The notes: generated by a model from the letters alone, not told the origin. Shown: positions 1 to 14,825, counted from the first letter of the stretch. The stretch is 64,000 bases of DNA from Ustulina deusta (GCA_023159155.1 JAJNNX010000001.1:1240001-1304000); one strand, 5' to 3'. A program made the numbers and translations.

Positions 1-3000
1 TAATAAATTATTTTTCTTTAATAAAGTTATATAACAAGAATTATTAGCTAGAATAATAACTATTATATAGTATTATTGTTAATAAATAATCCTAATAATT
101 GTTAGCTTATTATAGTGCTATATATTAATATATATATTTATTTTTTTATTATATATATATTTATTTTAGTATATTGCTAATATTTTTAGCTTTTTATATA
201 TAAACTAATAAAGCTTAAGTTGCTGCTATACTATTGGTTAATATATAGATCTAAGTGCTTGCTAATATATCTTTTGCGTATTTAATTGCGCTTATTCTCT
301 GCTAGAAAGGTTATTTTTGTGCGGTCTTTATTTAGTTACGTAGTACTACTATTGCTATATATATAAAAAATGCTTGTGCAGTATGTAATAGTTACCTGTT
401 CCGCAGCTATTGCTAGATTATCGGGTTCTAGGGTAATGCTTATATAGCGTACGTTTAGCGTTCGTATAGTGCTTAGTACAATTATTACGTTTAAAAAAAA
501 AGAGGTAAATTAGTTATATAATAAAAAAAATAAGAAAAGGAAAAATAGAAAGGAGTAGTATTTATGTTTTTTTTTTTTTTTAAATTAATTTATTATATAT
601 TGCTTTTATACTTCTAATTTTTTTTTTTTTATAAATATTATAATTATATATAATTTCTTACGTTCTATTAATAAATATTTTTACTTATATAATTAACTTA
701 TTTGTTAATATAAAGGTTTTTAATATTTAGTTCGGTATTCTTTTTATAAACGTATTAGCTAGATTATTTTTATTATTAATCTATTGTATTTTAGAGATTT
801 TTTATTTTTTGTACGATTTTTTTAATAATATAATATTAATTATTAAGCGTTTTTTTGTATAGTGCCGAGTTTAACAAAACAATTATATCATAACTTTAAA
901 TCGGAATATAGAATAGCTAGAATTAAGGGCAGTTATAGCGTGGTTATAATTTTTAAAAATATTATATAAAAAGTAATAATATTATTAAAGCTATTAATTA
1001 TGCTATATAGTTTATTTGTAAGTATATTTTTTATTACTTTTTTATACTTGTTTGAATTTTAGTATATAATATTTTTTTTAATTTTAAAGCTTAAATTTTT
1101 TTTTGTATAATATTTAGTTTTTAATACAATTATAAATCTAAATTAAAAAGTCATATCTATATTGTTTATAAATAACCTGTTTATAAAAATAAATAGTTTT
1201 ATATAATATAGGTCTATTAGTATAAAAATTAGGCTATAATTTTTATTATTTGTTTGCTACTAGATTTTTTAGTTTAAATTCTTAATATTGTACGGCTTAG
1301 GATATATAACTTGGGTAGCTACGTATAGGTTATATGCTATTTTGGGCTAGCAAATACTACTAATATATATACCTTTCGCTTGTTATAAAATATATTATTA
1401 TACAAAATTAGTTATATAAAAATTAATCTAGTTTAGTTAGTTTGTTTGGCTTTTTTGGGTTAAAATAATATTTTTTTTAAACAAAAATATAATTTATTTG
1501 CTATTAAACTTTATAAAATAACTTAGCTAAAATATTTTTTTTGGTTTTATATAAAACTTGCCTTGCTATAATTTATTTTTTATTTTTTTTAAAAAGCCTA
1601 GTAATATAAAACTAAACATATTATTTATTTATAGTCCAGTAATACTAAAATTATTTAAGGGTCCTTTAATAAAAATTAGGTATAAGTTATATATAGAAAT
1701 AATTATACCAAGCTTTTTATAGTAGTACTAGTAATATATCTTAAACTAGTATAGACCTAATTTAATAAATTTATATAATAATTATATAATTTATAAAATT
1801 ATTTTATTAAAATATTTTAACTTTAGTTTGGATAATAATTATATAAAGATTTTTTTAGCTAATTTATTTTTTGATTATATATATACTTACGTAATATTTT
1901 AAAGTTTGCCCGAAGCATTAAAATTATAAATTAGTAAAAGTCCTAGTACAAATAGTAGTTTTTAGTTTATTTGCTAGATTATTAGTAATTAAGTAAGTAT
2001 TATTTTTTTTTAGTATTATTATAGCTTTATATAATAAGTCGGAACTTTTTGTATAGCTTAGTTATTTTTTTTTTAATTTTTTATATAAACTAAGATTTAA
2101 AAATATAAATATTACTATGTTTTGTTGGATTATATTTTATAAATTAGAATATGCCTTATATAATAAAATTGTTGATTTTAGTAGCGTTAGATTTTTTGAA
2201 TAAGGCTCTAAGTATATTAATAATACTATTTTTGTATAGTTTAATAGCTAGGGCATAGTTCTGTTTTTTTTTAGAGGTTAAGAATAATTAATTAATTTGT
2301 TGTATAAAGGTTATATAAAATATTATAGCTTTTGGGGGTTATTTGTATTTTTTTTATATAATAAGGGCTTAAAAAAGTTATGTTTTGTTTTTTTTTTTAG
2401 TATGTTTGTCTGGGATATTTTTTTTAGTTATATAGTAATAAAGCTTAATTTATGTTTAATAGAAGCATATTAGGCTGTTTATTAAATTAATAATTATATT
2501 GGGGTCTTTAATCGATTTAATTTTGTACGGTCTATTTTAGCTTTTTTTTTCTGCTATATTATTACTTTGTTGTATAGAGGCAACAAAAATATATTATATA
2601 AGGCTGGCCTGTTGTGCTAATTGATTGTATAGTTAATTTTAACTTTTGTTTTTTTATTGTGTAATATTTTTATAGCTTTTTTGATTATTTTACCTTTTTG
2701 TACAATATTAAGTAAAGGAAGTAAATCCTAATTAATTCTAGGGTAAGCTTTGAAAATAAAAAGGATTAGTATAAAGCTGTTTGGCCTAGTAGTATTATTT
2801 AAAGCTTTAATTATTATTTAGAGAATTGATTTATTTTTTGTATAATTATTAATTTTGGCTTTTAGTATATTATATATATAGCAAAAGGGGTTATATGCTT
2901 TTTTAATTTTGTTAATTGTTTAGTATGCTTTAATAGGTATTATATACTATTAGGTGCTTATAATCTTTGCTTGGTTCCAAAATTTTTCGGACAAAAAGTT

Positions 3001-6000
3001 TATACCTGGGTTATATATAATATAATTAAAAGGTTTTTAATATATATTAATCTAATATTTATATAGCGCTTTTTAAATATTTTATATAAATATTAATTTA
3101 AAAAAAGTTACTGCTTAAAAAAATATAGTAGTATTAATAATATAAAAGATTTGCTTATTATTTATTTATATAGCATTAATTATAATTTTATAATTAAAAT
3201 TATAATTGTTTTTAATTAAAAACTTGCATTATTGAAGTGCTAGGTTATATAATTAATAGTAGTAACAGAATTTCTAGATTTTTTCTAAAGTTAAATAGTT
3301 AATATTATATCTTATATAACTAAGTATTATATATAGTCTTTTTATATAAAGATATCTAAATTAATAATATAGTTATTATAATTTTGTTTTAGTAAAGTAT
3401 AGTCAAGCTTTATAAAAGTTTATATTAAAAAATAAATATTTTTATTTATATATAATAGGAATAGTTTTTTTATTTTTTTATATAATAATATTTTTTATAT
3501 TATTAAAGTAAGCCTATAAGCAGTTAATATCTTTTAGTAAAAATAGGAATAGTGTTAGGCTATTTAAGATATAGTATATTGTTGTACTAAAAGAATTATT
3601 TATTTATATAGTACTTATAGCAGTAATTATATTATTGCTATTAAACCTAATATTTGTACTGCCTGGGGTCCAGTCTACTTTTGTATAAAAATAAAATCTA
3701 AAATAGGTTTTTAATTGTGCTTTTTTTATTATTAAGTAGTTTGAAGCGCTTATATTTTAGAGTTTGCTTTAGTATTTTATATAATACTAGTTGCTAAGAA
3801 TAAATTGGTTAGATAGTATGTCTATTTTATAGTTTTAGATATTCTTTTTAGTTATATAGTAAATAAAAGTATTATTTATTGAAAATTAGGTAGATTAGCT
3901 ATTAAATTCTTTGTTAAGTTTTTTGTTGCTTTTGTTTGATTTTAGGTATTTTTTATACTTTGTAAAGTATGCTAAAAACTTTTTAAGTATAAGTTTTGCT
4001 TTATTAATTATTTTGTATAAATTAAAATATTAATTTTTTATATAAGTTTATTTTTAAAAGGTATGTTTAGTTAACTAACAACTTTTTTTATAGCATATAA
4101 AGCATTTTTTGTTTATATAATAGTTCTAGCTTTTTTAGTCTTTTTAGTAGTTCTATTATATGCTTGGCCTACTTAATGATCTAAGAAATTTGTACTATTG
4201 GCCTTTTATATAGTAGCTTTAATTATATTTTCTATTAGTAAAGTAGGTATTATTGTTTTTTTGTATAAAATTTTTTAGTATGTTATCTAATACTATTTAA
4301 ATATATGTTTAAAGATCTAAAAAAAAACCTTTATTTATTAGCTTCTAAAATATAAGGGCTATAGCTAATTTTAAGACCTTTTAGTATGCTTATACAATTA
4401 TTATATTTAGCTAGATTTCTTTTTAGTAACTTGTGCTAAGTACTTATTATGCCTTTAAAAGCTTATTAATTATAAGATCTAATATTTTATATAATATTAG
4501 ATCTAGGTATTTTTTTTTTATTCATATAAATATAATTATAGTCTAATTAGCTTAATATTAACTATAGTTTATATTAGTATTAAAGTAAACATTTATTATA
4601 TAATAGATTTTATATTAAGTTTTTTTAGGTCTAATCTAATATATAAAATAATTTTTTATATACTTTTTAAAAATTATTAGAAATATTGCATAGTATTAGT
4701 TCTTTATAATTCTGAATTATTAGTATATATTTATAAATAGGCATGCTTTATTATATAAAAAGTTGTATAGCTTGCTTATATAATTCTTTTTTTTTTTTAT
4801 ATTTTTTAGAAAATTATATACTTTTTAAAAAAAATTATTCTATTTTATATAATTTTTATAAAAAGTAGGTCTAAAAATAAATTGTTTGTTATAAGGTTTA
4901 GTATTATATAAAGATATACTTATTGTAATAAAGTTTAAAAAAAGTTATAAATAATAAAATATTTGTATATAAGTTAGAAGTTTTGTTTATAACCTGCCTT
5001 TGTTATATATCTATATATATATTTAAGAGTATTTTAAAACTTAATAATAGATTATATAAATAAATAGGGGGTCTAATCCTTAAAGGTTTAGAATTATATA
5101 TTTTTTAGAGGTCTAGGCCATATAAGTTCTGGTTATCTAATTTCTAGTTTTGCTTCTGTTTATATAATAGGTATAGAGGCTAAGATATACTAAGGTATAG
5201 GGGTAGGCTAAAGAGTAGGCTGAAATTATTGATTTAGTATAGGGGAGACTAAGGGTTGTTATATAATAAAAATAAAAGTAGGTTAAATAATTAATAGCTT
5301 TAGAAAGTTTTTAATAAGTTTGAATTTTTTTTATATAATTTAAGCAAAATTTTTTATATATATGTTTAGGTTGCTTTATAGCTATATTTTTTTATATATA
5401 ATAGTTTTAGAAAGTTTTATATAAATATTTATATAAAGTTATATAAAATATTTAGGTTTTTATTTTATAAAGTTTTTTTTATATGTTTTTTAAAATATCT
5501 ATTTATTATTAATTATATAGTTATATTTTTTAATCTAAAAAGCTATATATATATTAAAAATTGTTTTTAATGCTATGTTTAGATTAATTAGTTAGTTTTA
5601 ATATTAAAAGTTAAATATATTTTTTATGTTTTTAGGGTTAATATTAAGTTCTAAAGCAAGCTTATTATATATAAATCGGAAATATATTTTAGTAGCTTTT
5701 ATAGTTTTATATAATAAATATAATATTATAATAAAAAATTAAAAAAAAATATTATTTAATTATTATATAGTAGTATAGTTAGAAATAATATAATTATATA
5801 GTATTTTTGTTTTTTTTATATAATATTTTTAATATTTTTTATAAAAAATTAATACTTATATATTAAAGATTAGATCTTTTTTATTTTTTTTATAACAAGT
5901 AAATATATTTAGTAATTTATAATATAAAGTATTTATTTTATTTTATATAGTATTACTATTACTATTTTATAGAAAAATAATAGTTATATAGTAAAGATTT

Positions 6001-6410
6001 TAAAGTATAATATAAAAACTTATCTAAATAAGTTTAATTTTGTTTTTATTTTTATTAATCTATAGTATATTTTTATAATTTTTTTAAAATATTTTTATAA
6101 TTACTAATTAATATTAAATAAGCTATATATAATATATTATATATAAAACAAATAATATATATAAATAAAATATAATATATTATATTATATTATTTATAAA
6201 AAAAAAAAAAAAAAAATATTTATATAAAGCATAAGTTTTTTATATTTATATAAGAGCTTATGCTATTATACGAGCTAATATAACAAAAAAGAAATAAAGT
6301 CCCTTTTATCCGGCCGAAGTCCGGCTAATATCTGTACAATAGCCGAGCGTGAACTCGCACTCCGTGCGAGTTGCATAATAAAGTTGTAACCAATGCTAGT
6401 TATTCCAACA
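1..6410 (-). mobile_element. Copia-type LTR retrotransposon, copy D, truncated by the window edge
   Basis: Reading the minus strand from 6,410 leftwards gives the 5' LTR (6,410-6,112) and then the same internal sequence as copy B. The RNase H motif LGTTxKKRL lies on the minus strand at about 872-847. Position 1 matches roughly 14,230-14,240 of copy B, so only the last ~0.6 kb before the 3' LTR plus that LTR are missing, presumably left of the window. The 5' LTR abuts copy C integrase sequence at 6,411; the next five bases (TATAA, 6,411-6,415) should be repeated at the other end if this is an intact insertion. All coding is destroyed by stops. Confidence 0.85.
6112..6410 (-). repeat. 5' LTR of Copia copy D
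   Basis: 299 bp. On the minus strand it begins TGTTGGAATAACTAGCATTGG-like and ends TTTAATA, as do the LTRs at 7,477, 14,826, 17,757, 42,918 and 51,806. It retains several CG-rich words (such as CTTCGGCCGG on the minus strand), so it is less eroded than its internal region. Confidence 0.85.
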
Positions 6411-7476
6411 TATAAAATGTTTAAGAAGCGCTATATAAGTGCTAGATTAATATATATTAAAGACTTTCTAATTATATTATATATAACTTAGGTATAAATT
6501 TTGTATCTAAAGAGTTTTAGAACTAAACAAAAATTATAAGTATTTAGTGTTATATAATATTTATTAAAGCATATTAAATAATTAATAAAGTTAAAAAAGC
6601 ATATAGACTATTTTGTTATATATATAATATTTTAAAAATAGAACTTAACCTTTATATAAAAAATAAATTAGTTCTATAAATAGTAGTTAAAGCTTTAAAC
6701 AATATAGCTGGACTAAATAGCTTTATATTAACTTTTTTTATTTTTAAAGCTTATTTTAGAATTAATTAGGATTTACCCCTTTTATTTAATATTATATAAA
6801 AGGCCAAAACAATTAAAAAAGCTATAAAAATATTATATAAAAAAAGAGCTAAAGTTAAAATTAACCGAACCATTAACTAATATAATAGCCTTGCTTTATA
6901 TAATATACTATTTTTACTTTTATATAATAAAGTATTAATATAACAAAAAAAAAAAGCTAAAATAAACTATACAAAATCAAATTAATTAAAGATTTTAATA
7001 TAGTTATTAATTTAATAAACGGCTTAATATATTTCTATTAAATATAAGTTAAGCTTTATTACTATATAACTAAAAAAAATATCCTAAACAAATATATTAA
7101 AAGAAAAGACAAAATATAACTTTTTTAAGCCTTTATTATATAAAAAAAACATAAATAACCGCTAAAAGCTATAATATTTTGTACAACTTTTATATAATAG
7201 ATTAATTAACTATTTTTAACCTTTAAAAAGGAATAAAACTATACTTTAGTTATTAAGCTATATAAAAATAATATTATTAATATACTTAAAGCCCTATTTA
7301 AAAAATCTAATACTACTAAAATTAATAATTTTATTATATAAGGCATATTTTAATTTATAAAATATAATCTAACAAAATATAGCAATATTTATATTTTTAA
7401 GTTCTAGTTTATATAAAAGATTAAAAAAAAAATAACTAAGTTATATAAAAAGTTCCAACTTATTATATAAAGCTAT
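6411..7476 (+). mobile_element. Copia copy C, left internal fragment (integrase to RT)
   Basis: Collinear with 10,870-11,932 of copy B and 46,233-47,605 of copy A (without the latter's solo LTR). It covers the C-terminal half of the Copia integrase and the start of reverse transcriptase. It is cut on the left by copy D and on the right by copy B. The interrupted sequence continues at 15,128, across the duplicated target GCTAT/GTTAT. The 5' part of copy C must lie left of the window, beyond copy D. Confidence 0.85.
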
Positions 7477-7776
7477 TGTTGGAATAACTAGCATTGGTTA
7501 TAACCTTATTGTGCAACTTGTACGGAGTGCGAGTTCACGCTTAGCTGTTGTACGGATATTAGCTAGACTTCGGCCGGACAAAAAGGACTTTATTTCTTTT
7601 TTGTTATATTAGCTTGTATAATAGCATAAGTTTTTATATAAATATAAAAAACTTATGCTTTATATAAATATTCTTTTTTTTTTTTTTTTTATAAATAATA
7701 TAATATAATATATTATATTTTATTTATATATATTATTTGTTTTATATATAATATATTATATATAGCCTATTTAATA
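7477..7776 (+). repeat. 5' LTR of Copia copy B
   Basis: 300 bp, begins TGTTGGAATAACTAGCATTG and ends CCTATTTAATA. The following leader (TTAATTAGTAATTATAAAAA) is shared with copy A and with the small element at 48,860 and should contain the primer-binding site, although RIP prevents naming the tRNA. Confidence 0.85.
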
Positions 7777-8013
7777 TTAATTAGTAATTATAAAAATATT
7801 TTAAAAAAAATTATAAAAATATACTATAAATTAATAAAAATAAAAACAAAATTAAATCTATTTAAATAAGTTTTTATATTATATTTTAAAATTTTTACTA
7901 TATAACTATTACTTTTTTATAAAGTAGCAATAGTAATACTATATAAAATAAAATAAATATTTTATATTATAAGTTATTAAATATACTTATTTGTTATAAA
8001 AAAAATAAAAAAA

Positions 8014-8143
8014 ATCTAATTTTTAATATATAAATATTAATTTTTTATAAAAAGTATTAAAAGTATTATATAAAAAAAATCTAATTTTTAATATATAAAT
8101 ATTAATTTTTTATAAAAAGTATTAAAAGTATTATATAAAAAAA
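8014..8143 (+). repeat. 65-bp tandem duplication in the copy B leader
   Basis: The segment starting ATCTAATTTTTAATATATAA at 8,014 is repeated in tandem with a 65-bp period from 8,079. Copy D, its closest relative, has a single copy at the corresponding place (about 5,820-5,880, minus strand), so the duplication arose in copy B. Confidence 0.6.
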
Positions 8144-10299
8144 ACAAAAATAATATATAATTATATTACTTTTGATTATACTACTATATAACAGCTAAAC
8201 AATATTTTTTTTTAAATTTTTATTATAGCATTACATTTATTATACAAAACTATAAAAACTGCTAAAATATATTTCTGATTTATATATAACAAGCTTACTT
8301 TAAAACTTAATATTAATTTTAAAAACATAAAAAATATATTTGATTTTTAATATTAAAACTAACCAATTAATCTAGATATAGCATTAAAAATAATTTTTAA
8401 TATATATATAACTTTTTAGATTAAAAAATATAACTATATAATTAATAACAAACAAATATTTTAAAAAATATATAAAAAAAACTTTATAAGATAGGAACTT
8501 AAATATTTTGTATAACTTTATATAAATATTTGTATAAAACTTTCTAAAGCTATTATATATAAAGGAATATAGCTATAAAATAACCTAGGTATATATATAA
8601 AAAACCTTGCTTAAATTGCATAAAAAGAATTTGAATTTATTAAAAACTTTTTAAAGCTATTAATTGTTTAACCTATTTTTATTTTTGTTATATAACAACT
8701 TTTAGTTTTCCCTATACTAAATTAATAACTTTGGCTTATTTTTTAGCCTACTTTTATATTTCGGCATATTTTAGCCTTTATACCTATTATACGAACAGAG
8801 GCAGAATTAGAGATCAGACAATCAGAACCTATATAGCCTGGACTTTTAAAAAATATATAATTCTAAACTTCTAAGGATCAGACCCCCTATTTACCCATAT
8901 AATCTACTATTAAGTTTTAAAATACTTTTAAATATATATATAGATATACAACAAAAACAGGTTATAAACTAAACTTTTAACTTATATATAAATACTTTAT
9001 TATTTATAACCCTTTTTAAACCTTATTATAACAGGTATACTTTTGTATAATATTAGACCTTATAACAAGCAACCTATTTTTAGACCTATTTTTTATAAGG
9101 ATTGTATAAAACAGAATAATCTTTTTTAAAAAGTATGTAATTTTTTAAAAGATATAAAAAAAAGAAAAAAACTATATAAGCAAACTATACAACTTTTTAT
9201 ATAACAAGCCATATTTGTTTATAAATATGTACTAATAATTTGGAATTATAGAGGACTAATATTATATAATATTTTTAATAATTTTTAAGGGGCGTACAAA
9301 AGACTATTTTATATATTAGATTAGATCTAAAAAAACTTAATATAAAATCTATTATATAATAAATGCTTATTTTAATATTAATATAAACTATAGTTAGTAC
9401 TAGGCTAACTAAACTATAATTATATTTATATAAATAAAAAAAAAATATCTAGATCTAGTATTATATAAAGTATTAGATTTTATAATTAATAAGCTTTTAA
9501 AAGCATAATAAGCATTCGGTACAAGTTATTAAAAAAAATCTAGCTAAATATAATAATTATACAAGTATGCCAAGGGGTCCTAGAATTAGCTATAGCCTTT
9601 ATATTCTAGAAACTAACAAGCAAAAGTTTTTTTTTAAACTTTTAAGCATATATTTAGATAGCATTAAATAATATACTAAAAAGCTTTATATAAAAAAATA
9701 ACAATATTTATTTTATTAATAAAAAATATAACTAAAGCTACTATATAAAAAGCCAATAGTACAGATTTTCTAGATCATTAAGCAGGCCAAGCATACGGCA
9801 GAACTACAAAAAAAACTAGAAAGGCCAGAACTACTATATAAACAAAAAATACTTTGTATGTTATAAAAAAAATTATTAGTTAACTAAATATATTTTTTAA
9901 AAACAGGCTTATGCAAAAAATTAATATTTTAATTCGTACGAAATAATTAATAAAGCAGAACTTATATCCAAAGAGTTTTTAGCATACTTTACGGAGTATA
10001 AAAAATATTTAAAATTAAACAAAAGCAATAAAAAACTTAATAAAGAATTTGGTAGCTAATTTATTTAATTTTTAATAAATAATATTTTTATTTACTATAT
10101 AACTAAAAAAAATATTTAGAATTATAAAATAAATATATTGTCCAACTAGTTTATTTTTAGCGACTAGTATTATACGGAGTACTAAAGCGAACTCTAAAAT
10201 ATAAGCGCTTCGAACTATTTAACAGTAGAAAAAATATAATTAAAAGCTTATTTTAAATTTTACCCTTATATAAAAGTAGATTGGACCCTAGGCAGTACA

Positions 10300-13200
10300 A
10301 ATATTAGGTTTGGCAGTAGTAATATAATTACTATTATAAGTACTATACAAATAGATAATTCTTTTAGTACAACAATATATTATATTTTGGATAGCCTAAT
10401 ACTATTTTTATTTTTACTAAAGAATGCTAACCGCTTATAAGCTTACTTTAATAATATAAAAAATATTATTATATAAAAAAATAAAAAAACTATTTTTATT
10501 ATATATAAATAAAAATATTTATTTTTTAATATAAGCTTTTATAAAACTAGACTATATTTTATTAAAATAAAATTATAATAATTATACTATTAATTTAAAT
10601 ATTTTTATATAAAAAGACTATATATAATGTTTAGTTATATAAGATATAATATTAACTATTTAACTTTAGAAAAAATTTAGAAATTTTATTACTATTATTA
10701 ATTATATAACTTAGCACTTTAATAATTTAAGTTCTTAATTAAGAATAATTATAATTTTAATTATAAAGTTATAATTAATACTATATAAATAAACAATAAG
10801 TAAGTTTTTTATATTATTAATACTGCTATATTTTTTTAAGCAATAATTTTTTTTAAATTAATATTTATATAAAATATTTAAAAAGCGCTATATAAGTACT
10901 AGATTAATATATATTAAAGATTTTTTAATTATATTATATATAATCTAGGTATAAACTTTTTGTTTAAAAAATTTTAGAACTAAGCAAAGATTATAAGCAC
11001 TTAGTGCTATGCAATGCCTGTTAAGGCGCACTAAGCAATTAGCAAAATTAAAAAAGCATATAGCTTTTTTTGCTATATATATAATATACTAAAAACTAAA
11101 ATTAATAATTATATAAAAAATAAATTAATCTTTTAAATAGCAATTAAAGCCCTAAACAATATTACTAGGCCAAACAGCTTTGTATTAACCCTTTTTATTT
11201 TTAAAGCTTACTTTAAAGTTAATTAGAACTTATTTTTTTTATTTAATATTATATAAAGGGCTAAAGCAATTAAAAAAGCTATAAAAATATTATATAATAA
11301 AAAAACAAAAGTTAAAATTAACTATATGATTAACTAATATAACAGGCCAGCTTTATATAATATATTTTTATTACTTTTATATAGCGAAATAATAGTATAG
11401 CAAGAGAAAAAAAGCTAGAATGGACTATATAAGATTAAATTAATCAAAAGATCTAATATAATTATTAATTTAATAAACAGCCCAATACGCTTTTGCTAGA
11501 CGTAAGTTAAGCTTTATTACTATATAACTAAAAAAAATATTTTAGACAAATATACCAAAAAGAAAAACAAAACATAACTTTTTTAAGCTTTTGTTGTACG
11601 AAGAAAATATAGACAACCTCTAAAAGCTGTAATATTTTGTATAACTTTTATATAATAGATTAGTTAATTATTTTTAACCCTTAAAAAGGAATAGAACTAT
11701 GCTTTAGCTATTAAGCTATATAAAAATAGTATTATTAATATATTTGGAGCCTTATTTAAAAAATTTAATATTATTAAAATTAATAATCTTATTATATAAG
11801 GCATATTTTAATTTATAAAATATAATCTAATAAAATATAGTAATATTTATATTTTTAAGTTCTAGCTTGTATAAGAAATTAAAAAAAAGATAACTAAGCT
11901 ATATAAAAAGTTCCGATTTATTATATAAAGCTATAATAATACTAAAAAGAAAATAGTGCTTATTTAGTTACTAATAATCTAGTAAATAAGCTAAAAACTA
12001 TTATTTATATTAAGACTTTTTCTAATTTGTAACTTTAATGCTTTAGGCAAACTTTAAAATATTATATAAGCATATATATAATTAAAGAACAAATTGGCTA
12101 AAAAAATCCTTATATAACTGCTATCCGAACTAAAGTTGAAATATTTTAATAGAACAATTCTATAGATCATATAACTTTTATATAGATTTGCCAAATCAGG
12201 TTTGTATTAATTTAAGATATATTATTAGTACTACTATAAAAAGCTTGGTATAACTATTTTTATATATAACTTATGCCTATTCTTTACTAAAAGACCTTTA
12301 GATAACTTTAGTATTACTAGATTATAAACAAATAATATGTTTAGTTTTATATTGCTAGGCTTTTTAAAAAAGGAAAAATATAAATTATAATAAGCTAAGT
12401 TTTATATAAAGCTAAAAAAGATATTTTAGCTAAGTTATTTTATAAAGTTTAATAATAAATAAATTATACTTTTGTTTAAAAGGAATATTATTTTAACCTA
12501 AAAAAGCCAAGCAAACTAACTAGACTAGATTAACTTTTATATAATGCAGCAGGGCTGGTGCTAGCGGCCCGCTGGCAGCTGCGAATGTGGCTGCACGTCA
12601 ATTGTTAGCCGTATTCGGGCCGCCTGCGGCCCGAATCGGCTGATCTTCGGCTGCATTCAGGGGTTCGAATAGCTATAAAAGCCTTCGAACTTCTCAGAGC
12701 AATACTTACTTCAGACGCATAGCATTCATACCAGTTTTCTAGTAGCAGGCGCTCTAGTTTGTTTTTGTTGTTTTTAGTTGTTTTAGTGTCGAGTTGCCCC
12801 GTCCTTCTTCAATAATTAATTTTATATAGTAATATATTTTATAACAAGTAAAAAGTATATATATTAGTAATATCTACTAGCCCAAAGCAGCATATAACCT
12901 ATATATAGCTGCCCAAGTTATATATCCTGAGCTATACAATATTAAGAATTTAAACTAAAAAATCTAGTAACAAACAGATAATAAAAATTACAGCCTAACC
13001 TTTGTACTAATAAACCTATATTATATAAAACTATTTATTTTTATAGACAGGTTATTTATAAATAATATAAATATAACCTTTTAACTTAGATTTATAATTG
13101 TATTAAGGACTAAACGTTATATAAAAAAAAATTCGAGCTTTAAAATTAAAGAAAATATTATATATTAGAATTCAAACAAGTACAAAAGGGTAACTAGGAG

Positions 13201-13620
13201 CATACTTGCAAATAAATTATATAGCATAGTTAATAGTTTTAATAATATTATTGCCCTTTGTATAATATTTTTAAAAATCATAACCACGCTATAATTGCCT
13301 CTAATTCTAGCTATTTTATGCTCCAATTTAAAGTTGTTATATAATTATTTTATTAAGCTTGGTACTACATAGAAGAAACGCCTAATAATTAATATTATAT
13401 TATTAAAAAAATTATATAAAAAATAAAAAATTTCTAAAGTATAATAGATTAATAGTAAAAATAATCTAGCTAATATATTTATAAAAAAAATACTAAACTA
13501 AACTTTAAAAACCTTTGTATTAATAAACAAGTTAATTATATAAATAGAAACATTTGTTAATAAAACATAAAAAATCATATATAACTATAGTATTTATAAA
13601 AAAAAAAGAGTTAGAAATAT
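10300..13620 (+). pseudogene. Copia pol remnant (integrase, reverse transcriptase, RNase H) in copy B
   Basis: Ignoring stops that are single C-to-T or G-to-A changes from Gln, Arg or Trp codons, the frame shows three things. First, an integrase core, with a phrase like VFYIINTAIFF at about 10,800-10,850 corresponding to the conserved 'LHVVDxATxFxAARF' of fungal Ty1/copia integrases. Second, an RT, with the palm lead-in LYRFAKSG at about 12,180-12,205 matching 'LYGIPESG' of the RVT_2 family. Third, a copia RNase H, with KLGTT and KKRL at about 13,350-13,380 matching 'KLGTTxEKRL'. Dozens of stops and a 267-bp LTR inside RT make it non-functional. Domain order and motifs put it in Ty1/copia with good confidence; the gag boundary is not resolved. 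Confidence 0.8.
12545..12811 (+). mobile_element. Solo LTR inserted in Copia copy B
   Basis: A 267-bp island of normal base composition interrupts copy B exactly where copies A and C read straight through. It starts TGCAGCAGGGCTGG, ends CTTCTTCA, and is flanked by ATAA on both sides (12,541-12,544 and 12,812-12,815), a 4-bp target duplication. A TATA box (TATAAAA) at 12,674-12,680 fits an LTR promoter. The first 15 bases match the LTR ends of Gypsy-3 (TGCAGTAGGGCTGG at 23,439), so it probably belongs to a related Gypsy family. It also has strong G+C-rich inverted repeats near its 5' end (CGGGCCGCCTGCGGCCCG at about 12,617). Confidence 0.75.
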
Positions 13621-14240
13621 AAAAGCAACATATAATAAATTGATTCCAAAAAAAAAAACAAACATAAACGCTACTCCTTTTTATTTTTATTTTTTTTATT
13701 TTTTTTATTATATAACTAATTTACCTTTTTCCTTTCAAACGTAATAATTGTACCGAGCGCTGTACAAACACTAAATATACGCTACGCAAATATTACCCTA
13801 AAACCTAATAATCTAGCAATAGCCGTAGAACAAATAACCACCGCGCACTACATAAGCATTCTCTATATATATAGTAATAGTAATACTGCATAACTAAATA
13901 AAAACCATGCAAAAATAACCCTCCTAGCAGAAAATAAGCGTAATCAAATATATAAAAAGCATATTAGCAAACACCCAGATTTATATATTAACTAACAGTA
14001 TAGCAGCAACCTAAACTTTATTAATTTATATATAAAAAGTAAAAATGTTAGCAATATACCAAAACAAACATATATATAACAAAAAAACAAATATATATAT
14101 TAATATATAGCGCTATAATAAACTAATAATTATTAGGATTGTTTATTAGCAGTAATATTATATAATAATTACTGTTCTAGCTAATAATTCTTAGCGCACA
14201 ACCACTATTACTAAAGAGCTAAATAGCATTTATTGTACAA

Positions 14241-14272
<32 letters not shown>
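14241..14272 (+). repeat. (TA)n microsatellite in the Copia 3' region
   Basis: A run of about 15 TA dinucleotides lies about 0.55 kb upstream of the 3' LTR. The same position has a shorter or imperfect run in copy C (about 17,164-17,205) and copy A (about 51,231-51,250), so the tract belongs to the element and varies in length between copies. Confidence 0.7.
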
Positions 14273-14274
<2 letters not shown>

Positions 14275-14825
14275 TATAAAGATAAGCAGATATACGAAAC
14301 AGAAGATTTTAAAAAATAACAAAAGAACAAAAAGCAATAAAAAACTCAAGCACCTTTTTATATGCAAGTCTTTTTATATACAAGCTAACCTAACTTCTAA
14401 TTAATTAATTTTTTTCTGTACAAATAACCTACTTAGTTAACTAAATATAAGTAACCTTAAAGGCCTTTAATTAACAACTGCCCATATAAGGCCTACTAAC
14501 CAGACAAGCTAGCTAATTATAAACTTTGCTATTACACAGGGCAAAAATAAATATTTAGTTTTAATTTAAATAGTTACTAAGTAATGTTCGGCCTATAATT
14601 TTTAATTAACTATATAGCTAAAGCAGTAGCCTTACAATATTATTATATAACCTTATTAAAAAAAAATAATTTACTAACTTAGTAGCTATATATATAGACT
14701 AGATTGCTAACTTAGTCACTTTTTTAGTAATCAAACTTTTGTATATATATTTAAGCAGTTATATAGTTACTTTTTTTATTCTTTTTATATAACAGGCAGT
14801 TATAATTAAAAAAAAAAATAGCTAG

